Positions 6,769-16,095 are shown, counted from the first letter of the stretch. The stretch is 57,171 nucleotides of DNA from Bacteroidales bacterium UBA6340 (GCA_002440265.1 DJSG01000031.1:1-57171), one strand, 5' to 3'. The notes: a model not told the origin generated them from the sequence alone. A program made the numbers and translations.

Positions 6769-8019
6769 ATGGCAACAAAGAAGAAAGAACAGGCCGTCTG
6801 CTCGTTCTGCGGTCGCCCTATGCCGCAGATGTTCAAGGGCGAGGACGGGGCATATATATGTCAGGAGTGCATAGAGGCGGGGCATCAGATGATTCAGCAG
6901 ATGAATCAGCACCAGACGCAGCACCCCGAAGTGGAGGGATTGGACCTGGCGCACCTGCCCAAGCCAACGGAAATCAAGGCTTTCCTCGACCAATATGTTA
7001 TCGGTCAGGACGAGGCAAAGCGTTACCTCTCGGTGGCGGTGTACAACCACTACAAGCGTATCCTGCAGCCGCGCGAGGAGAACGGCGTGGAGATAGAGAA
7101 GTCCAACATCATCATGGTGGGCTCGACAGGTACGGGTAAGACACTGTTAGCCAGAACGATAGCCAAGATGTTGGCGGTGCCCTTCACGATTGTGGACGCC
7201 ACCGTGCTTACCGAAGCCGGCTACGTGGGCGAGGACGTGGAGAGCCTGCTCACGCGCCTGCTGCAAGAGGCGGACTACGATGTGAAGAAAGCGGAGAAAG
7301 GCATTGTGTTCATCGACGAGATAGACAAGATAGCACGCAAGTCGGACAACCCGTCCATCACACGTGATGTGTCCGGCGAAGGCGTACAGCAGGGCTTACT
7401 CAAACTATTGGAAGGGTCGATGGTGAACGTACCACCCCAGGGAGGACGCAAACACCCTGAGCAAGAATTCATTCATGTCAATACACAGAATATACTGTTC
7501 ATCTGCGGCGGAGCCTTCGACGGTATCGAACGCAAGATAGCACAACGCCTTAACACACAGGTAGTTGGCTTTGATGCCGCACAAAAGACCAAGCAGGTGG
7601 ACAAGAGCGATTTGCTGCAGTATATCGCACCTCAGGACTTGAAGTCGTTTGGTTTGATACCGGAAATCATCGGGCGTCTGCCTATCTTGACCTATCTCAA
7701 ACCGTTGGACCGCGATGCCCTGCGCAATATCCTCACCGAGCCCAAGAATGCCATCACCAAGCAGTATCAGAAACTGCTGGCTATGGATGGCGTATCCCTC
7801 ACTTTCGACCGCGATGCACTCGACTATATCGTGGACAAGGCGATTGAGTACAAACTCGGGGCCCGCGGACTGCGCAGCCTGACCGAAACCATCATGATGG
7901 ACGTGATGTACGAAGTGCCTGCCGACAAGAGTATCAAGGAGTTTCATGTCACTCGTGCACTCGCCGAGGAGAAATTGTCACGCATCAACCCGCTGACCCT
8001 GCAGGCATCACAAGGATAG
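6769..8019 (+). CDS. clpX: Clp protease ATP-binding subunit ClpX
   Basis: 416 residues, normal for ClpX. N-terminal zinc-binding domain with Cys11, Cys14, Cys31 and Cys34. AAA+ domain: Walker A GSTGTGKT (118-125), pore loop GYVG (151-154), Walker B IVFIDEID (179-186), then DVSGEGVQQGLLKLLEG and an IGF-like VVGF loop for docking ClpP. It unfolds tagged substrates and passes them to ClpP. It is co-oriented with clpP; no separate promoter is seen in the gap, so transcription probably comes through the inverted-repeat element. Confidence 0.97.
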   Translation: MATKKKEQAVCSFCGRPMPQMFKGEDGAYICQECIEAGHQMIQQMNQHQTQHPEVEGLDLAHLPKPTEIKAFLDQYVIGQDEAKRYLSVAVYNHYKRILQPREENGVEIEKSNIIMVGSTGTGKTLLARTIAKMLAVPFTIVDATVLTEAGYVGEDVESLLTRLLQEADYDVKKAEKGIVFIDEIDKIARKSDNPSITRDVSGEGVQQGLLKLLEGSMVNVPPQGGRKHPEQEFIHVNTQNILFICGGAFDGIERKIAQRLNTQVVGFDAAQKTKQVDKSDLLQYIAPQDLKSFGLIPEIIGRLPILTYLKPLDRDALRNILTEPKNAITKQYQKLLAMDGVSLTFDRDALDYIVDKAIEYKLGARGLRSLTETIMMDVMYEVPADKSIKEFHVTRALAEEKLSRINPLTLQASQG

Positions 8020-8031
8020 CCGTTTTGCTGT

Positions 8032-10851
8032 ATGTTCGCCATCCGCAGGAGAATACAAGTAGTTTTCAGTCTGCTGTTTATCACGATAGCGATATATGCG
8101 GACTGGACACCTGTGGTGCGGCATTTCACGCCCAACGACTATGGCGCAGGCACGCAGAACTGGGGCATTGTAGAGCAGGCAAACGGCTGGATATATGTTG
8201 CCAATAATTACGGATTATTGGAGTTTGACGGCAGCCGTTGGTGTCTCTATGGCATCAGCAATTCCACGGCAGTTCGCTCAGTGGCACGTGGTGCCAACGG
8301 GGACATCTATGTGGGCGGGACAGATGAGTTCGGTGTGTTCTCGCCCGATGCCTATGGGGGGCTGACCTATCGCAGTCTGTCTGACAGTCTGCCGGTGCGC
8401 TATCGGCAGTTTGGCGAGGTGTGGAAGATACATATTGCCGAGAATGCGCTCTATATACAGTCACGCAACTACATCTTTATCAACGACTTGCACGGGCACA
8501 CCGAAGTGATTGATGCGGGGGCGGTTGTCTATGCCTCTGTTCTCGTGGACGGCAATCTGTATGTGGCTACTTCGCGTGATATCTATGTGCTCAATGGCAA
8601 CCGTCTGCATGCCTTGCGGGGTGCGGAGGGATTGCATGGGGCGGTGGTGAGTGCTATGCTGCCCTACCGCGAGCACGGTGTGCTGATTGCTACGGACTTT
8701 CGGGGGGTGTACCTCTATGACGGTGAGCAGATACGCCGATTCAAGACCGAAGCAGATAACTATATCGTTGCCAACCAACTATATACGGTAGCAGCAGGTG
8801 AACATTGCCTGGCGTTTGGCACAGTACGTAAAGGCGTGGTACTTACCGACTTGGATGGAAAGCATTGTCGTTATATGACGCGTGAAGACGGGTTGCAAAA
8901 CAATACCGTACTCAGTATGCTTTTCGACAGCCGCGACAATCTATGGATGGGATTGGACAACGGCATGGATATGATGTCCTCTCTGGCACCGGTGATGTAC
9001 TGGCACGACAAGGACATTGATTACGGTTCGGGCTATACGGCTTGTGAATATCAAGGTACATTGTATCTCGGCACCAATCAGGGATTATACGCTGTCCGCA
9101 AAGGCTGTCCGGAGGGGAGTATGTGTCTTGTTGAGGGCAGCCTCGGACAAGTATGGAGCGTGGCTGAGGTATGTGGCACGTTGTTCTGCTGCCATAACAG
9201 AGGACTATTTACGGTACAGCACAACCGTCTTGTCCCCATAGAGACGGGCGATGGCGTGTGGAGCGTGAAACCATTGTCAGACAACGAGGCTATTGCGGGT
9301 AGTTATGCAGGGTTTTACTACCTCAGCAAGCAGGGCGGTATATGGAAAATCAGGCACTTGGACGGCTTCGCAGCGACTTCCCTCTATTATGAGACTGATG
9401 CTGCTGGGCATATCTGGTTGTTGACCTCACAGGGTGTGGAACGCCTGGCTATAGACAAGAGCAACTATCACATTGACAGCGAATTGGTAATTCCCCAACC
9501 GGCTGCCGAGCGTACCTATTCTCTGGCACGCCTGCAAGATGAAGTATGGCTCACATCCGACAACTACTGTGGCATTATCGGTGCAGACGGTATCCTCCGT
9601 GCAGATAGTTTGCAAGCCGACCAGTTGTCCGGTACACAACGTTATATTCTGCTGACAGAGGACTATGCCGGCAACATCTGGTATATGTACAACGGGCGGT
9701 TCAAAGTCAAACCTTTTGATGCCTCTCGTCAGACGTATGGTGTATCGCGCGAGTTGCTCCATAATCCCGACCTGCTTATCGGCGGTTTTGCCAATATCTG
9801 TTTTCTGTCCGACGGGGATGCCGTGATTGGCGGTGTGAACGGCTTTTTCCGACTGAACGGAACGGCTACATCGGTGTCTCCACACTCCGAAGCACTCTAT
9901 ATACGCAGTATCAAGACGCTGCAGCCCAAGCCTGCGGTGGTATACGGCGAGTCCTATCCGTTGCGCACACATTCATTGACTCTGCCGGCGGATGTCTATT
10001 CGCTGCAAGTGCAGGTATGCGGCAGTGATGTTACCCGGGAGCGGGTGCTTTACCGCACGCGGCTCACACCAACCGAACAGGAATTTACAGAGTGGAAGAC
10101 CACTCCTTCACGCGAGTTTATCGGTCTGCAGTCAGGGAAATACAACCTTGATGTTGAGATGCTAACGCGTGATGACACCATTCTTTCGCGCACATTGCCG
10201 ATTGAAATAGAGACACCATTCTATCAAACAATATGGGCAAGGCTCATCTATATGTTTGTCCTACTTCTGTTGATGTTGTATATCTCGTGGCGCATCTATC
10301 GCCATGTGCAAGCGGGTAAGCAGCGTATCGCGCAGGAGAAAAACGAAGAGATACGGCAGCAGCAGTTGCGTATCTTGCAATTGGAGAACGAGAAAGCACA
10401 GTACGACCTCCAAAACAAGAGTCGGGAACTGAGCAACGCCCTGCTCAACGAAGCCAACCGAAAGGAGTGGAATCAGGAGATACTGAGCGAGATACGCCGT
10501 ATCGTGGATTGTATGAACAGCGATCGTCTCGTCGAAGCCAAAGGACGTATGCAGAATCTCCAGAACCGTCTCTCGCGCAATGGCGAGACCAACGTGGACT
10601 GGAAACGGTTTGAAGAGAACTTCGATATGGTGAACAACCATTTTATCCAACGCCTGCAAGAGCAGTACCCATGGATGAGCAAGCAGGAGCGCAAACTATG
10701 TGTCTATATCAAGATGGGCTTGATGACCAAAGAGATAGCCCCGTTGATGAACATCACCGTCCGCGGCGTAGAGATGATGCGCTACCGCCTACGCACCAAG
10801 ATGAACCTTGACTCCCAGACCAATCTCAGCCAACTGCTAAACACCTTGTGA
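8032..10851 (+). CDS. Membrane-bound beta-propeller regulator with LuxR-type HTH
   Basis: 939 residues starting 12 bases after clpX. Signal/anchor at 1-23. A long periplasmic part holds two-component-regulator propeller repeats (for example ..NNTVLSMLFDSRDNLWMGLDNGMDMM), then a Y_Y_Y-like domain (about 640-730), one membrane helix (about 738-760) and a coiled coil (765-850). The C-terminal helix-turn-helix is of LuxR type (WMSKQERKLCVYIKMGLMTKEIAPLMN..VEMMRYRLRTKM). The layout resembles hybrid two-component sensors but lacks kinase and receiver domains, so it should bind DNA directly from the membrane. Ligand and targets are unknown. In many Bacteroidota recQ follows clpX; here recQ lies at 38111-39859. 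Confidence 0.85.
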   Translation: MFAIRRRIQVVFSLLFITIAIYADWTPVVRHFTPNDYGAGTQNWGIVEQANGWIYVANNYGLLEFDGSRWCLYGISNSTAVRSVARGANGDIYVGGTDEFGVFSPDAYGGLTYRSLSDSLPVRYRQFGEVWKIHIAENALYIQSRNYIFINDLHGHTEVIDAGAVVYASVLVDGNLYVATSRDIYVLNGNRLHALRGAEGLHGAVVSAMLPYREHGVLIATDFRGVYLYDGEQIRRFKTEADNYIVANQLYTVAAGEHCLAFGTVRKGVVLTDLDGKHCRYMTREDGLQNNTVLSMLFDSRDNLWMGLDNGMDMMSSLAPVMYWHDKDIDYGSGYTACEYQGTLYLGTNQGLYAVRKGCPEGSMCLVEGSLGQVWSVAEVCGTLFCCHNRGLFTVQHNRLVPIETGDGVWSVKPLSDNEAIAGSYAGFYYLSKQGGIWKIRHLDGFAATSLYYETDAAGHIWLLTSQGVERLAIDKSNYHIDSELVIPQPAAERTYSLARLQDEVWLTSDNYCGIIGADGILRADSLQADQLSGTQRYILLTEDYAGNIWYMYNGRFKVKPFDASRQTYGVSRELLHNPDLLIGGFANICFLSDGDAVIGGVNGFFRLNGTATSVSPHSEALYIRSIKTLQPKPAVVYGESYPLRTHSLTLPADVYSLQVQVCGSDVTRERVLYRTRLTPTEQEFTEWKTTPSREFIGLQSGKYNLDVEMLTRDDTILSRTLPIEIETPFYQTIWARLIYMFVLLLLMLYISWRIYRHVQAGKQRIAQEKNEEIRQQQLRILQLENEKAQYDLQNKSRELSNALLNEANRKEWNQEILSEIRRIVDCMNSDRLVEAKGRMQNLQNRLSRNGETNVDWKRFEENFDMVNNHFIQRLQEQYPWMSKQERKLCVYIKMGLMTKEIAPLMNITVRGVEMMRYRLRTKMNLDSQTNLSQLLNTL

Positions 10852-10878
10852 ACGCAACGTTGAACTGACTATCACTCA

Positions 10879-11997
10879 CTATTGTTTTTTCAGTGCGTTT
10901 ACCAACATACCGCAGGCTGCAAGGATGTCTTCTCCACGGCTGCGGCGTATGGTGGTGGTGAGACCATGAGCGGTCAGGTAGTCGCGCAGCCACTCCATCT
11001 GACGCTCATTGCTTGAGGGAAAGGTGATTTGGTTCTCCCTGTGCGACACCTCTTCCACACCCGCATGAAAGCGTATGAGGTTGATGCGGCAGTCCAATCC
11101 GCGGAGCAAGCGCAGGAGTTCATTGGCGTGCTTGGGTGTGTCGTTCACTCCTGCCCAGCAGATATACTCGAAACTGACACGGCGTTGGTGCTGCCAGTCG
11201 TATTGTTTCAAGAGGGTAACCACCTCGGAAAGAGGGTATGCCTTCTCTATAGGCATAATGGCTTGACGTTCTACACCAAACGGATTGTGCAGTGAGACAG
11301 CCAGATGGCAGTCGCACTCCTCGATATAGCGTTTGAGTGCGGGTACAATACCTACCGATGACACCGTGATACGTTTTGGGGACCATGCGCAGCCCCATGC
11401 GGCAGTCATCACTTGCAACGAGCGCAACACATTGTCGAGGTTATCCATAGGCTCCCCCTCGCCCATATAGACGATGTTGGTCAAAGGACCGACCCCTCCA
11501 AGCCCCCCCAGATGGGGGGATGACAAAACGGAGGCACTTTGTTTGTTATTAGATAGTTTGGGGTTGTCGGAGGTCAGGGGGAAATAGAGAATCTGGTTCA
11601 GTATCTCGGCGGCAGGCAGTTGTCCGTGAAAGCCCAATGTGCCTGTCATGCAGAACTTACAGCCCATCTTGCAGCCCGCCTGCGTGCTGACACATAGTGT
11701 AGCGCGGTCGTTATCCGGTATATAGACAGACTCTATATACTGCTCGCCCACTTGGAAGAGGTACTTGTGCGTGCCGTCTTCCGACACGGCTTCCGCCACC
11801 GGCGCATGGCGGCCGATGGTGTACTTCGCCCGCAGTGCTTCCCTACCGCGCAGTGAGATATTGGTCATCTCATCGAAAGTAGTGGCACGGCGCACGTACA
11901 GCCATTCCGCCAACTGCTTACCGGCAAAACGCGGTAGCCCTGCATCCAGGGCTACCGCTTGCAATTCCTCTAATGTGAGACCCAAGAGGCTTACCAT
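10879..11997 (-). CDS. rlmN: Dual-specificity 23S rRNA / tRNA adenine-C2 methyltransferase
   Basis: 372 residues, roughly 25-30 longer than typical. Radical-SAM cluster cysteines 109, 113 and 116 lie in GCKMGCKFC; MGEGEPMDN and the C-terminal RGEDILAACGML, with the catalytic-type Cys, are present. It methylates A2503 of 23S rRNA and A37 of some tRNAs. Residues about 140-173 are an extra low-similarity stretch (PLTSDNPKLSNN..HLGGLGGVGPL) between EILNQILYF and TNIVYMGEGEP. Its 3' half is encoded by a CCTCCCC-type palindrome in frame. The start overlaps the end of glyA by 7 bases, so the two are co-transcribed. Confidence 0.95.
   Translation of the reverse strand: MVSLLGLTLEELQAVALDAGLPRFAGKQLAEWLYVRRATTFDEMTNISLRGREALRAKYTIGRHAPVAEAVSEDGTHKYLFQVGEQYIESVYIPDNDRATLCVSTQAGCKMGCKFCMTGTLGFHGQLPAAEILNQILYFPLTSDNPKLSNNKQSASVLSSPHLGGLGGVGPLTNIVYMGEGEPMDNLDNVLRSLQVMTAAWGCAWSPKRITVSSVGIVPALKRYIEECDCHLAVSLHNPFGVERQAIMPIEKAYPLSEVVTLLKQYDWQHQRRVSFEYICWAGVNDTPKHANELLRLLRGLDCRINLIRFHAGVEEVSHRENQITFPSSNERQMEWLRDYLTAHGLTTTIRRSRGEDILAACGMLVNALKKQ
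11487..11521. repeat. CCTCCCC-type palindrome inside rlmN
   Basis: Plus strand GACCCCTCCA, AGCCCCCCAG, ATGGGGGGAT matches the intergenic family (a CCCCCC/GGGGGG stem plus a CCCCTCC arm). It lies wholly within rlmN and keeps the reading frame open, encoding about HLGGLGGVGP. Confidence 0.7.
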
Positions 11998-13271
11998 CCG
12001 AACAACGGATACTGTGTCATCTCACGATTTACCTCCTCGCGAACCTTGGCGATATTGGCTTCACATTCAGGGTTTTGGAGTACGGTGTCAATCAAGTCCA
12101 CAATCCATGGCATCTTGTCTTCTTTCAGTCCGCGTGTGGTGATGGCAGGTGTGCCGAAACGCAGACCACTGGTCTGGAAAGCGGAACGGGAGTCGAAAGG
12201 TACCATATTCTTGTTGGTGGTGATGTCGGCAGCCACAAGTGCTTTTTCGGCAACCTTGCCTGTCAAATCAGGATACTTGGTGCGCAGGTCCACCAACATG
12301 GAGTGATTGTCCGTGCCACCAGAGATAATCTTGTAGCCCTTCTGTATGAATGCCTCTGCCATTACCGACGCATTCAACTTCACTTGCTGCTGATATACTT
12401 TGAATTGCGGTTCGAGAGCCTCGCCGAAAGCCACCGCCTTGGCAGCAATCACGTGCTCCAACGGTCCGCCTTGCACGCCCGGGAAGACAGCAGAGTCAAG
12501 CAATGCCGACATCATCTTTATCTCGCCTTTCGGGGTTGTCTTGCCCCATGGGTTGGGGAAGTCTTTGCCTACCAGTATGACACCGCCACGGGGACCGCGG
12601 AGGGTCTTATGGGTTGTCGAGGTAACAATATGCGCATACTTAACCGGATTCTCCAGCAGTCCTGCGGCAATCAGACCTGCGGGGTGAGCCATATCCACCA
12701 TAAAGATAGCACCTATCTCGTCAGCCACACGGCGGATACGTGCATAGTCCCACTCGCGGCTGTATGCACTTGCCCCTGCAATAATCAGTTTGGGCTTCTT
12801 CTCGCGTGCCACTTGCTCCAGTTGGTCATAGTCCACACGCCCCGTGTCCTCGCGCAGGTTGTATTCCAACGCATGGAACATGATACCCGAAAAGTTGACA
12901 GGCGACCCGTGCGAGAGGTGCCCGCCATGGCTCAGGTTCAAGCCAAGGAAGGTGTCGCCTGCCTGCAGGCAAGCCATAAACACAGCCATATTAGCCTGTG
13001 CGCCCGAGTGGGGTTGTACGTTCACATACTCAGCCCCGAAGAGTCGGCGGAGCCTGTCGCGTGCAATGTTCTCGCTCTGGTCCACCACTTCGCAACCGCC
13101 ATAGTAGCGTTTTCCCGGGTAGCCCTCGGCATATTTGTTGGTAAGTACGCTTCCCATGGCTTCCATCACTTGGTCGCTCACGAAGTTTTCACTGGCAATC
13201 AGTTCGATGCCTTTTGTCTGACGTTCCCGCTCACGGCGGATGATGTCAAAAATCTCTACGTCTCGAGTCAT
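11991..13271 (-). CDS. glyA: Serine hydroxymethyltransferase
   Basis: 426 residues, full length. PLP lysine is Lys232 in STTHKTLRGPRGG; the N-terminal IELIASENF and YPGKRYYGG motifs, and HSGAQAN, are intact. It converts serine and tetrahydrofolate to glycine and 5,10-methylene-THF, the main cytoplasmic source of one-carbon units. It is first in a two-gene unit with rlmN (7-base overlap). A perfect promoter lies about 50 bases upstream and no glycine riboswitch is seen in the short leader. Confidence 0.97.
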   Translation of the reverse strand: MTRDVEIFDIIRRERERQTKGIELIASENFVSDQVMEAMGSVLTNKYAEGYPGKRYYGGCEVVDQSENIARDRLRRLFGAEYVNVQPHSGAQANMAVFMACLQAGDTFLGLNLSHGGHLSHGSPVNFSGIMFHALEYNLREDTGRVDYDQLEQVAREKKPKLIIAGASAYSREWDYARIRRVADEIGAIFMVDMAHPAGLIAAGLLENPVKYAHIVTSTTHKTLRGPRGGVILVGKDFPNPWGKTTPKGEIKMMSALLDSAVFPGVQGGPLEHVIAAKAVAFGEALEPQFKVYQQQVKLNASVMAEAFIQKGYKIISGGTDNHSMLVDLRTKYPDLTGKVAEKALVAADITTNKNMVPFDSRSAFQTSGLRFGTPAITTRGLKEDKMPWIVDLIDTVLQNPECEANIAKVREEVNREMTQYPLFGW

Positions 13272-13320
13272 GTTCGTTCGATTATTTAGTTTTTAAGGTT
13301 GTGCATTGTCATTTGCGGCA

Positions 13321-13352
13321 CAAAGATACTGCTTTTCCATGAGATACACAAA
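13321..13352 (-). promoter_or_regulatory. glyA promoter
   Basis: The minus strand reads TTTG (13352-13349), 20 bases, TATCTTTG (13328-13321). Confidence 0.85.
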
Positions 13353-13354
13353 CA

Positions 13355-13500
13355 CAATGCGCAATGTGCAATGCGTAATGCACCATGCCATTTATATTGA
13401 CGGCTCAATCACATACTAATCACATACTAATATCATACTCTTAACCCGATATGAAATCGGGTTAAGAGTAGTAATAGGTAATGGTTAATAGTTAATGTGT
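13355..13500. repeat. Composite intergenic repeat, copy A
   Basis: Order of parts: AATGCGCAATGTGCAATGCG decamers (about 13359-13385), CATACTAAT units (13410-13437), a 15-bp perfect hairpin built on CTTAACCCGAT and ATCGGGTTAAG (13436-13470, loop ATGAA), then TAATAGGTAATGGTTAATAG. Related copies lie at 18528-18672 and, inverted, at 56995-57171. The hairpin could end transcription in both directions, but there is no T-run. Confidence 0.7.
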
Positions 13501-13582
13501 TTTGTTAATCTACTTTGGGGAGATGTGGTTTCCGAGGCACGGAGGCGGACAAGGGGCAAAATAAGACAAAAAGCGGGTTGGT

Positions 13583-13614
13583 GTTGCAGGAATCCGGAAA
13601 TTGTAGTACCTTTG
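13583..13614 (+). promoter_or_regulatory. Promoter of the 13705 membrane protein gene
   Basis: GTTG at 13583-13586 in the -33 position, 20 bases, TACCTTTG 13607-13614. Confidence 0.75.
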
Positions 13615-13704
13615 CACGATTTTTCGGCTATATAACAAATGCATTGAGTTAGACATAGCAGGACGAGCAAATAATCAATGTTTTACTAATAAAATAATAG
13701 TGTT

Positions 13705-14199
13705 ATGAAGAAGAGTTTCTTTTTAGTGGCTGTAATGGCAGTTCTCGGTGCAGCAACAGCAGTTGCACAGCCCCGTGCTATTGGTGCGAATTTGGGTTAT
13801 GGTATTGGTTTCTCTTATCAACATGGTTTTGGGACATCCAACATGTTGGATGTTGCCGTTGACGTTCCGTTCTTCAATGGTGTCGGAGGTATCGTTACCT
13901 ATGATTGGATAGACCCTTTTAGCACCGCTGTTCCGTGGGATTACAAAGGTGAATGGCATTGGTATATGGGTGTCGGAGGTACAGCCGGAATGTATGGTTT
14001 TTATGGTGCAGACGGTATTGGATGGTATGCAGGTGTAGCCGGGCATATCGGCATAGAATATGACTTCTGGTTTCCTCTCCAACTTTCGTTGGATTGGCGT
14101 CCGAACATTGGTGTAACGAACTGGGGATATGATAAAATCGGATTTAATACCGGTGGTCTCTATAGCGGTATCAGTCTCGGCGTGCGCTACAAGTTCTAA
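13705..14199 (+). CDS. Small outer-membrane beta-barrel protein
   Basis: 164 residues. Signal peptide 1-22 (ends AVAQ). The rest alternates short glycine- and aromatic-rich strands (GANLGYGIGFSYQ, WYMGVGGTAGMYGF, GWYAGVAGHIGIEYDFW) and ends in a C-terminal phenylalanine (GISLGVRYKF), the usual signature of a protein folded by the Bam machinery. About eight strands fit the length. No ligand or specific family is recognised. It has its own promoter and is followed by a triple tandem repeat. Confidence 0.8.
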   Translation: MKKSFFLVAVMAVLGAATAVAQPRAIGANLGYGIGFSYQHGFGTSNMLDVAVDVPFFNGVGGIVTYDWIDPFSTAVPWDYKGEWHWYMGVGGTAGMYGFYGADGIGWYAGVAGHIGIEYDFWFPLQLSLDWRPNIGVTNWGYDKIGFNTGGLYSGISLGVRYKF

Positions 14200-14230
14200 G
14201 CAATACTTCGATAGGTCTTAAAGAACTTAG

Positions 14231-14330
14231 GACCTCCCCAAACCCCTCCTACATAGGAGATAAGACCTCCCCAGACCCCTCCTGAAAAGGAGATAGGACC
14301 TTCCCAAACCCCTCCTGAAAAGGAGGGGCT
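14231..14330. repeat. 33-bp tandem array of CCTCCCC-type palindromes
   Basis: Three head-to-tail copies start at 14231, 14264 and 14297, each beginning GACCTCCCCA or a close variant and holding CCCCTCCTGAAAAGGAG. The last reads AGGAGGGGCTTTTTG, so it may double as terminator for the preceding gene. The rest of the 14200-14500 gap holds no gene. Confidence 0.8.
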
Positions 14331-14504
14331 TTTTGTTGATTGTAGTTGTTGTATTGGTTGTTGGTTAGTTGTTGTCTGTTGTTGACAAAGGAAGTTCCAT
14401 CATTCTACGATAAGCATTATCCACAAGCAATGCGACCGCAATAGTGCACGAATTAAGAAAGAACAAGAATGAAGGGTTAAGAATTGCAACTAACGTCTTG
14501 ATTA

Positions 14505-14536
14505 TTTGTGCAGGTGCAAATAATTCGCTATCTTTG
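14505..14536 (+). promoter_or_regulatory. Promoter of the DUF3078-like gene
   Basis: TTTG 14505-14508, 20 bases, TATCTTTG 14529-14536. Confidence 0.85.
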
Positions 14537-14615
14537 TTGCGGTTTTTGAGGTTGCGGGATTTTGCTGTAGTGTTTTTTGAGAGGGATACCCGTTTTATTG
14601 ATTAGTATTTGATTT

Positions 14616-15830
14616 GTGTTGAGAAAACTACGTTTTTTGATATGCCTGTCGGCTATGATAATGCCCCTCGCCGCTGTGGCACAGACAGTGGACGAGGATG
14701 AGATGCTACTGCAACTGGTGGCACAACAGAGCCGCGAGATACATGCCAATGATACGCTTTGGAAGCAGTATGTGTCCCCCTTGTGTCTGCCGTTGGTGTA
14801 TATTGCCGAACCTATCCGCTCGCTGAAAGACACCACAGAAGACCGCTATTCATTGTCATCCATCCGCATGAATGCACGACGCTATATCACTATGCACGAC
14901 GCCAACCTGTATGTAGCGGTGCATGACCCGTCGAAGATAGAAGTAATTGATGAAGAGCCTATTAAGATACCCCGTGCCATTGTGCGGGATATGGAAGAGG
15001 ACAAGTTGGATATAGCCCGTGCGTTGCGTGAGCGCAACTCGTATTGGCGCAGGGAAATCAACCTGTCAGCCCAAGTGACCCAGAACTATGCCACCGAAAA
15101 CTGGTATCAAGGGGCTGTCAATTCGTTTGCCACGCTCACAAGCGTGAAGGGATATATCAACTACAAGCGCAAGAACTTTGTGTGGGAAAACAATGGGGAA
15201 TGGCGTACAGGTTTCAGCACCGTGAGCGGGGATACTCTCCGCAAACTCAATACCACCGATGACATCTTCCGGCTATCCAGCAAGGTAGGCTATCAGGTGC
15301 ACAAGCAGTGGTATGTGTCCCTGATGGGCGAGTTCCGCACCAATTTCTGGAACACGTGGCGCAAGAACAAACGGGAGTTGGCGTCGTCTTTCCTAACACC
15401 TATACGGTTCACATTGGGACTCGGTGTGGACTACCAACCTCTTGACGGCTTGAATATCAACTTGTCTCCCGCAGCCTACAAGTTGGTGTATGCCCTCCGC
15501 GAAGACCCGAAGTTGGTGGATGTGACGGAATACGGTATTGAGGCAGGCAATGATTTGCTGAGCGAGTTTGGTAGTTCCGTCCGCGTGGACTGGAAATGGA
15601 AGCCCCTCCGCGAAATAGAGATGGAGACAAAGTTCTATTTCTTCACCAACTACTATCGTGTGGAGACGGAGTTGGAACTGGACTTCAACTTCATCATCAA
15701 CCGCTACCTGTCAGCCAAGGTGATGCTCCACCCGCGCTATGACAGCACCACCGAGGTCAAGGAAGGACGCAAATCCAAACTCCAGTTCAAGGAACTTATC
15801 AGTATAGGTTTCTCACACACATTCCGGTAG
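14616..15830 (+). CDS. DUF3078-like envelope protein
   Basis: 404 residues when read from GTG 14616; TTG 14619 is equally possible. Either places a signal peptide (LRKLRFLICLSAMIMPLAAVAQ) at the N-terminus. A later ATG would cut into it, so a non-ATG start is likely. Residues about 160-404 hold the pattern ENWYQGAVNSFATLTSVKGYINYKRKNFVWENNGEW and successive beta strands ending GFSHTFR, typical of the Bacteroidota DUF3078 family, probably an outer-membrane barrel. Function unknown. Single-gene unit with its own promoter. Confidence 0.8.
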   Translation: MLRKLRFLICLSAMIMPLAAVAQTVDEDEMLLQLVAQQSREIHANDTLWKQYVSPLCLPLVYIAEPIRSLKDTTEDRYSLSSIRMNARRYITMHDANLYVAVHDPSKIEVIDEEPIKIPRAIVRDMEEDKLDIARALRERNSYWRREINLSAQVTQNYATENWYQGAVNSFATLTSVKGYINYKRKNFVWENNGEWRTGFSTVSGDTLRKLNTTDDIFRLSSKVGYQVHKQWYVSLMGEFRTNFWNTWRKNKRELASSFLTPIRFTLGLGVDYQPLDGLNINLSPAAYKLVYALREDPKLVDVTEYGIEAGNDLLSEFGSSVRVDWKWKPLREIEMETKFYFFTNYYRVETELELDFNFIINRYLSAKVMLHPRYDSTTEVKEGRKSKLQFKELISIGFSHTFR

Positions 15831-15889
15831 AGCCATCCAAAGTGGATTTTTTCCACGGATAGTCGCCTATATATTTGGCAATCCGAGAC

Positions 15890-15927
15890 AAAAAACACAA
15901 GTACAGCACTTCTTCTATAAAGTGCTG
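15890..15927 (-). terminator. Terminator of the tRNA-Pro transcript
   Basis: CAGCACTT and AAGTGCTG (15904-15927) form an 8-bp stem. On the minus strand a T-rich run follows (15897-15890). It lies between the convergent DUF3078-like gene and tRNA-Pro. Confidence 0.65.
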
Positions 15928-15953
15928 CTACAGTTGCAGATGACAGGTGTAAG

Positions 15954-16026
15954 TCGAGAAGAGGCGACTCGAACGCCCGACCCCCACGTCCCGAACGTGG
16001 TGCGCTACCAACTGCGCTACTTCTCG
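15954..16026 (-). tRNA. tRNA-Pro (CGG)
   Basis: Complete cloverleaf on the minus strand: acceptor CGAGAAG/CTTCTCG, D arm GCGC..GCGC, anticodon stem CCACG/CGTGG with loop TTCGGGA (anticodon CGG), T arm GGGCG-TTCGAGT-CGCCT, discriminator A. No CCA is encoded. A perfect promoter lies about 40 bases upstream. Confidence 0.95.
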
Positions 16027-16063
16027 TCGAAAGAATGAAACATTGTTCTTCCGAATTGGGTTG

Positions 16064-16095
16064 CAAAGGTACTGCTTTTTTATCACGTGTGCAAA
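16064..16095 (-). promoter_or_regulatory. tRNA-Pro promoter
   Basis: Minus strand TTTG (16095-16092), 20 bases, TACCTTTG (16071-16064). Confidence 0.85.

Noticed and set aside
12075..13289. 404-codon plus-strand frame opposite glyA
   Set aside because: It is the antisense of a complete, motif-intact glyA; long antisense frames are expected in this codon usage.
14231..14330. Three regular repeats as a CRISPR array
   Set aside because: The 33-base period has no unique spacers between repeats, and no cas gene is near; it belongs to the CCTCCCC palindrome family.
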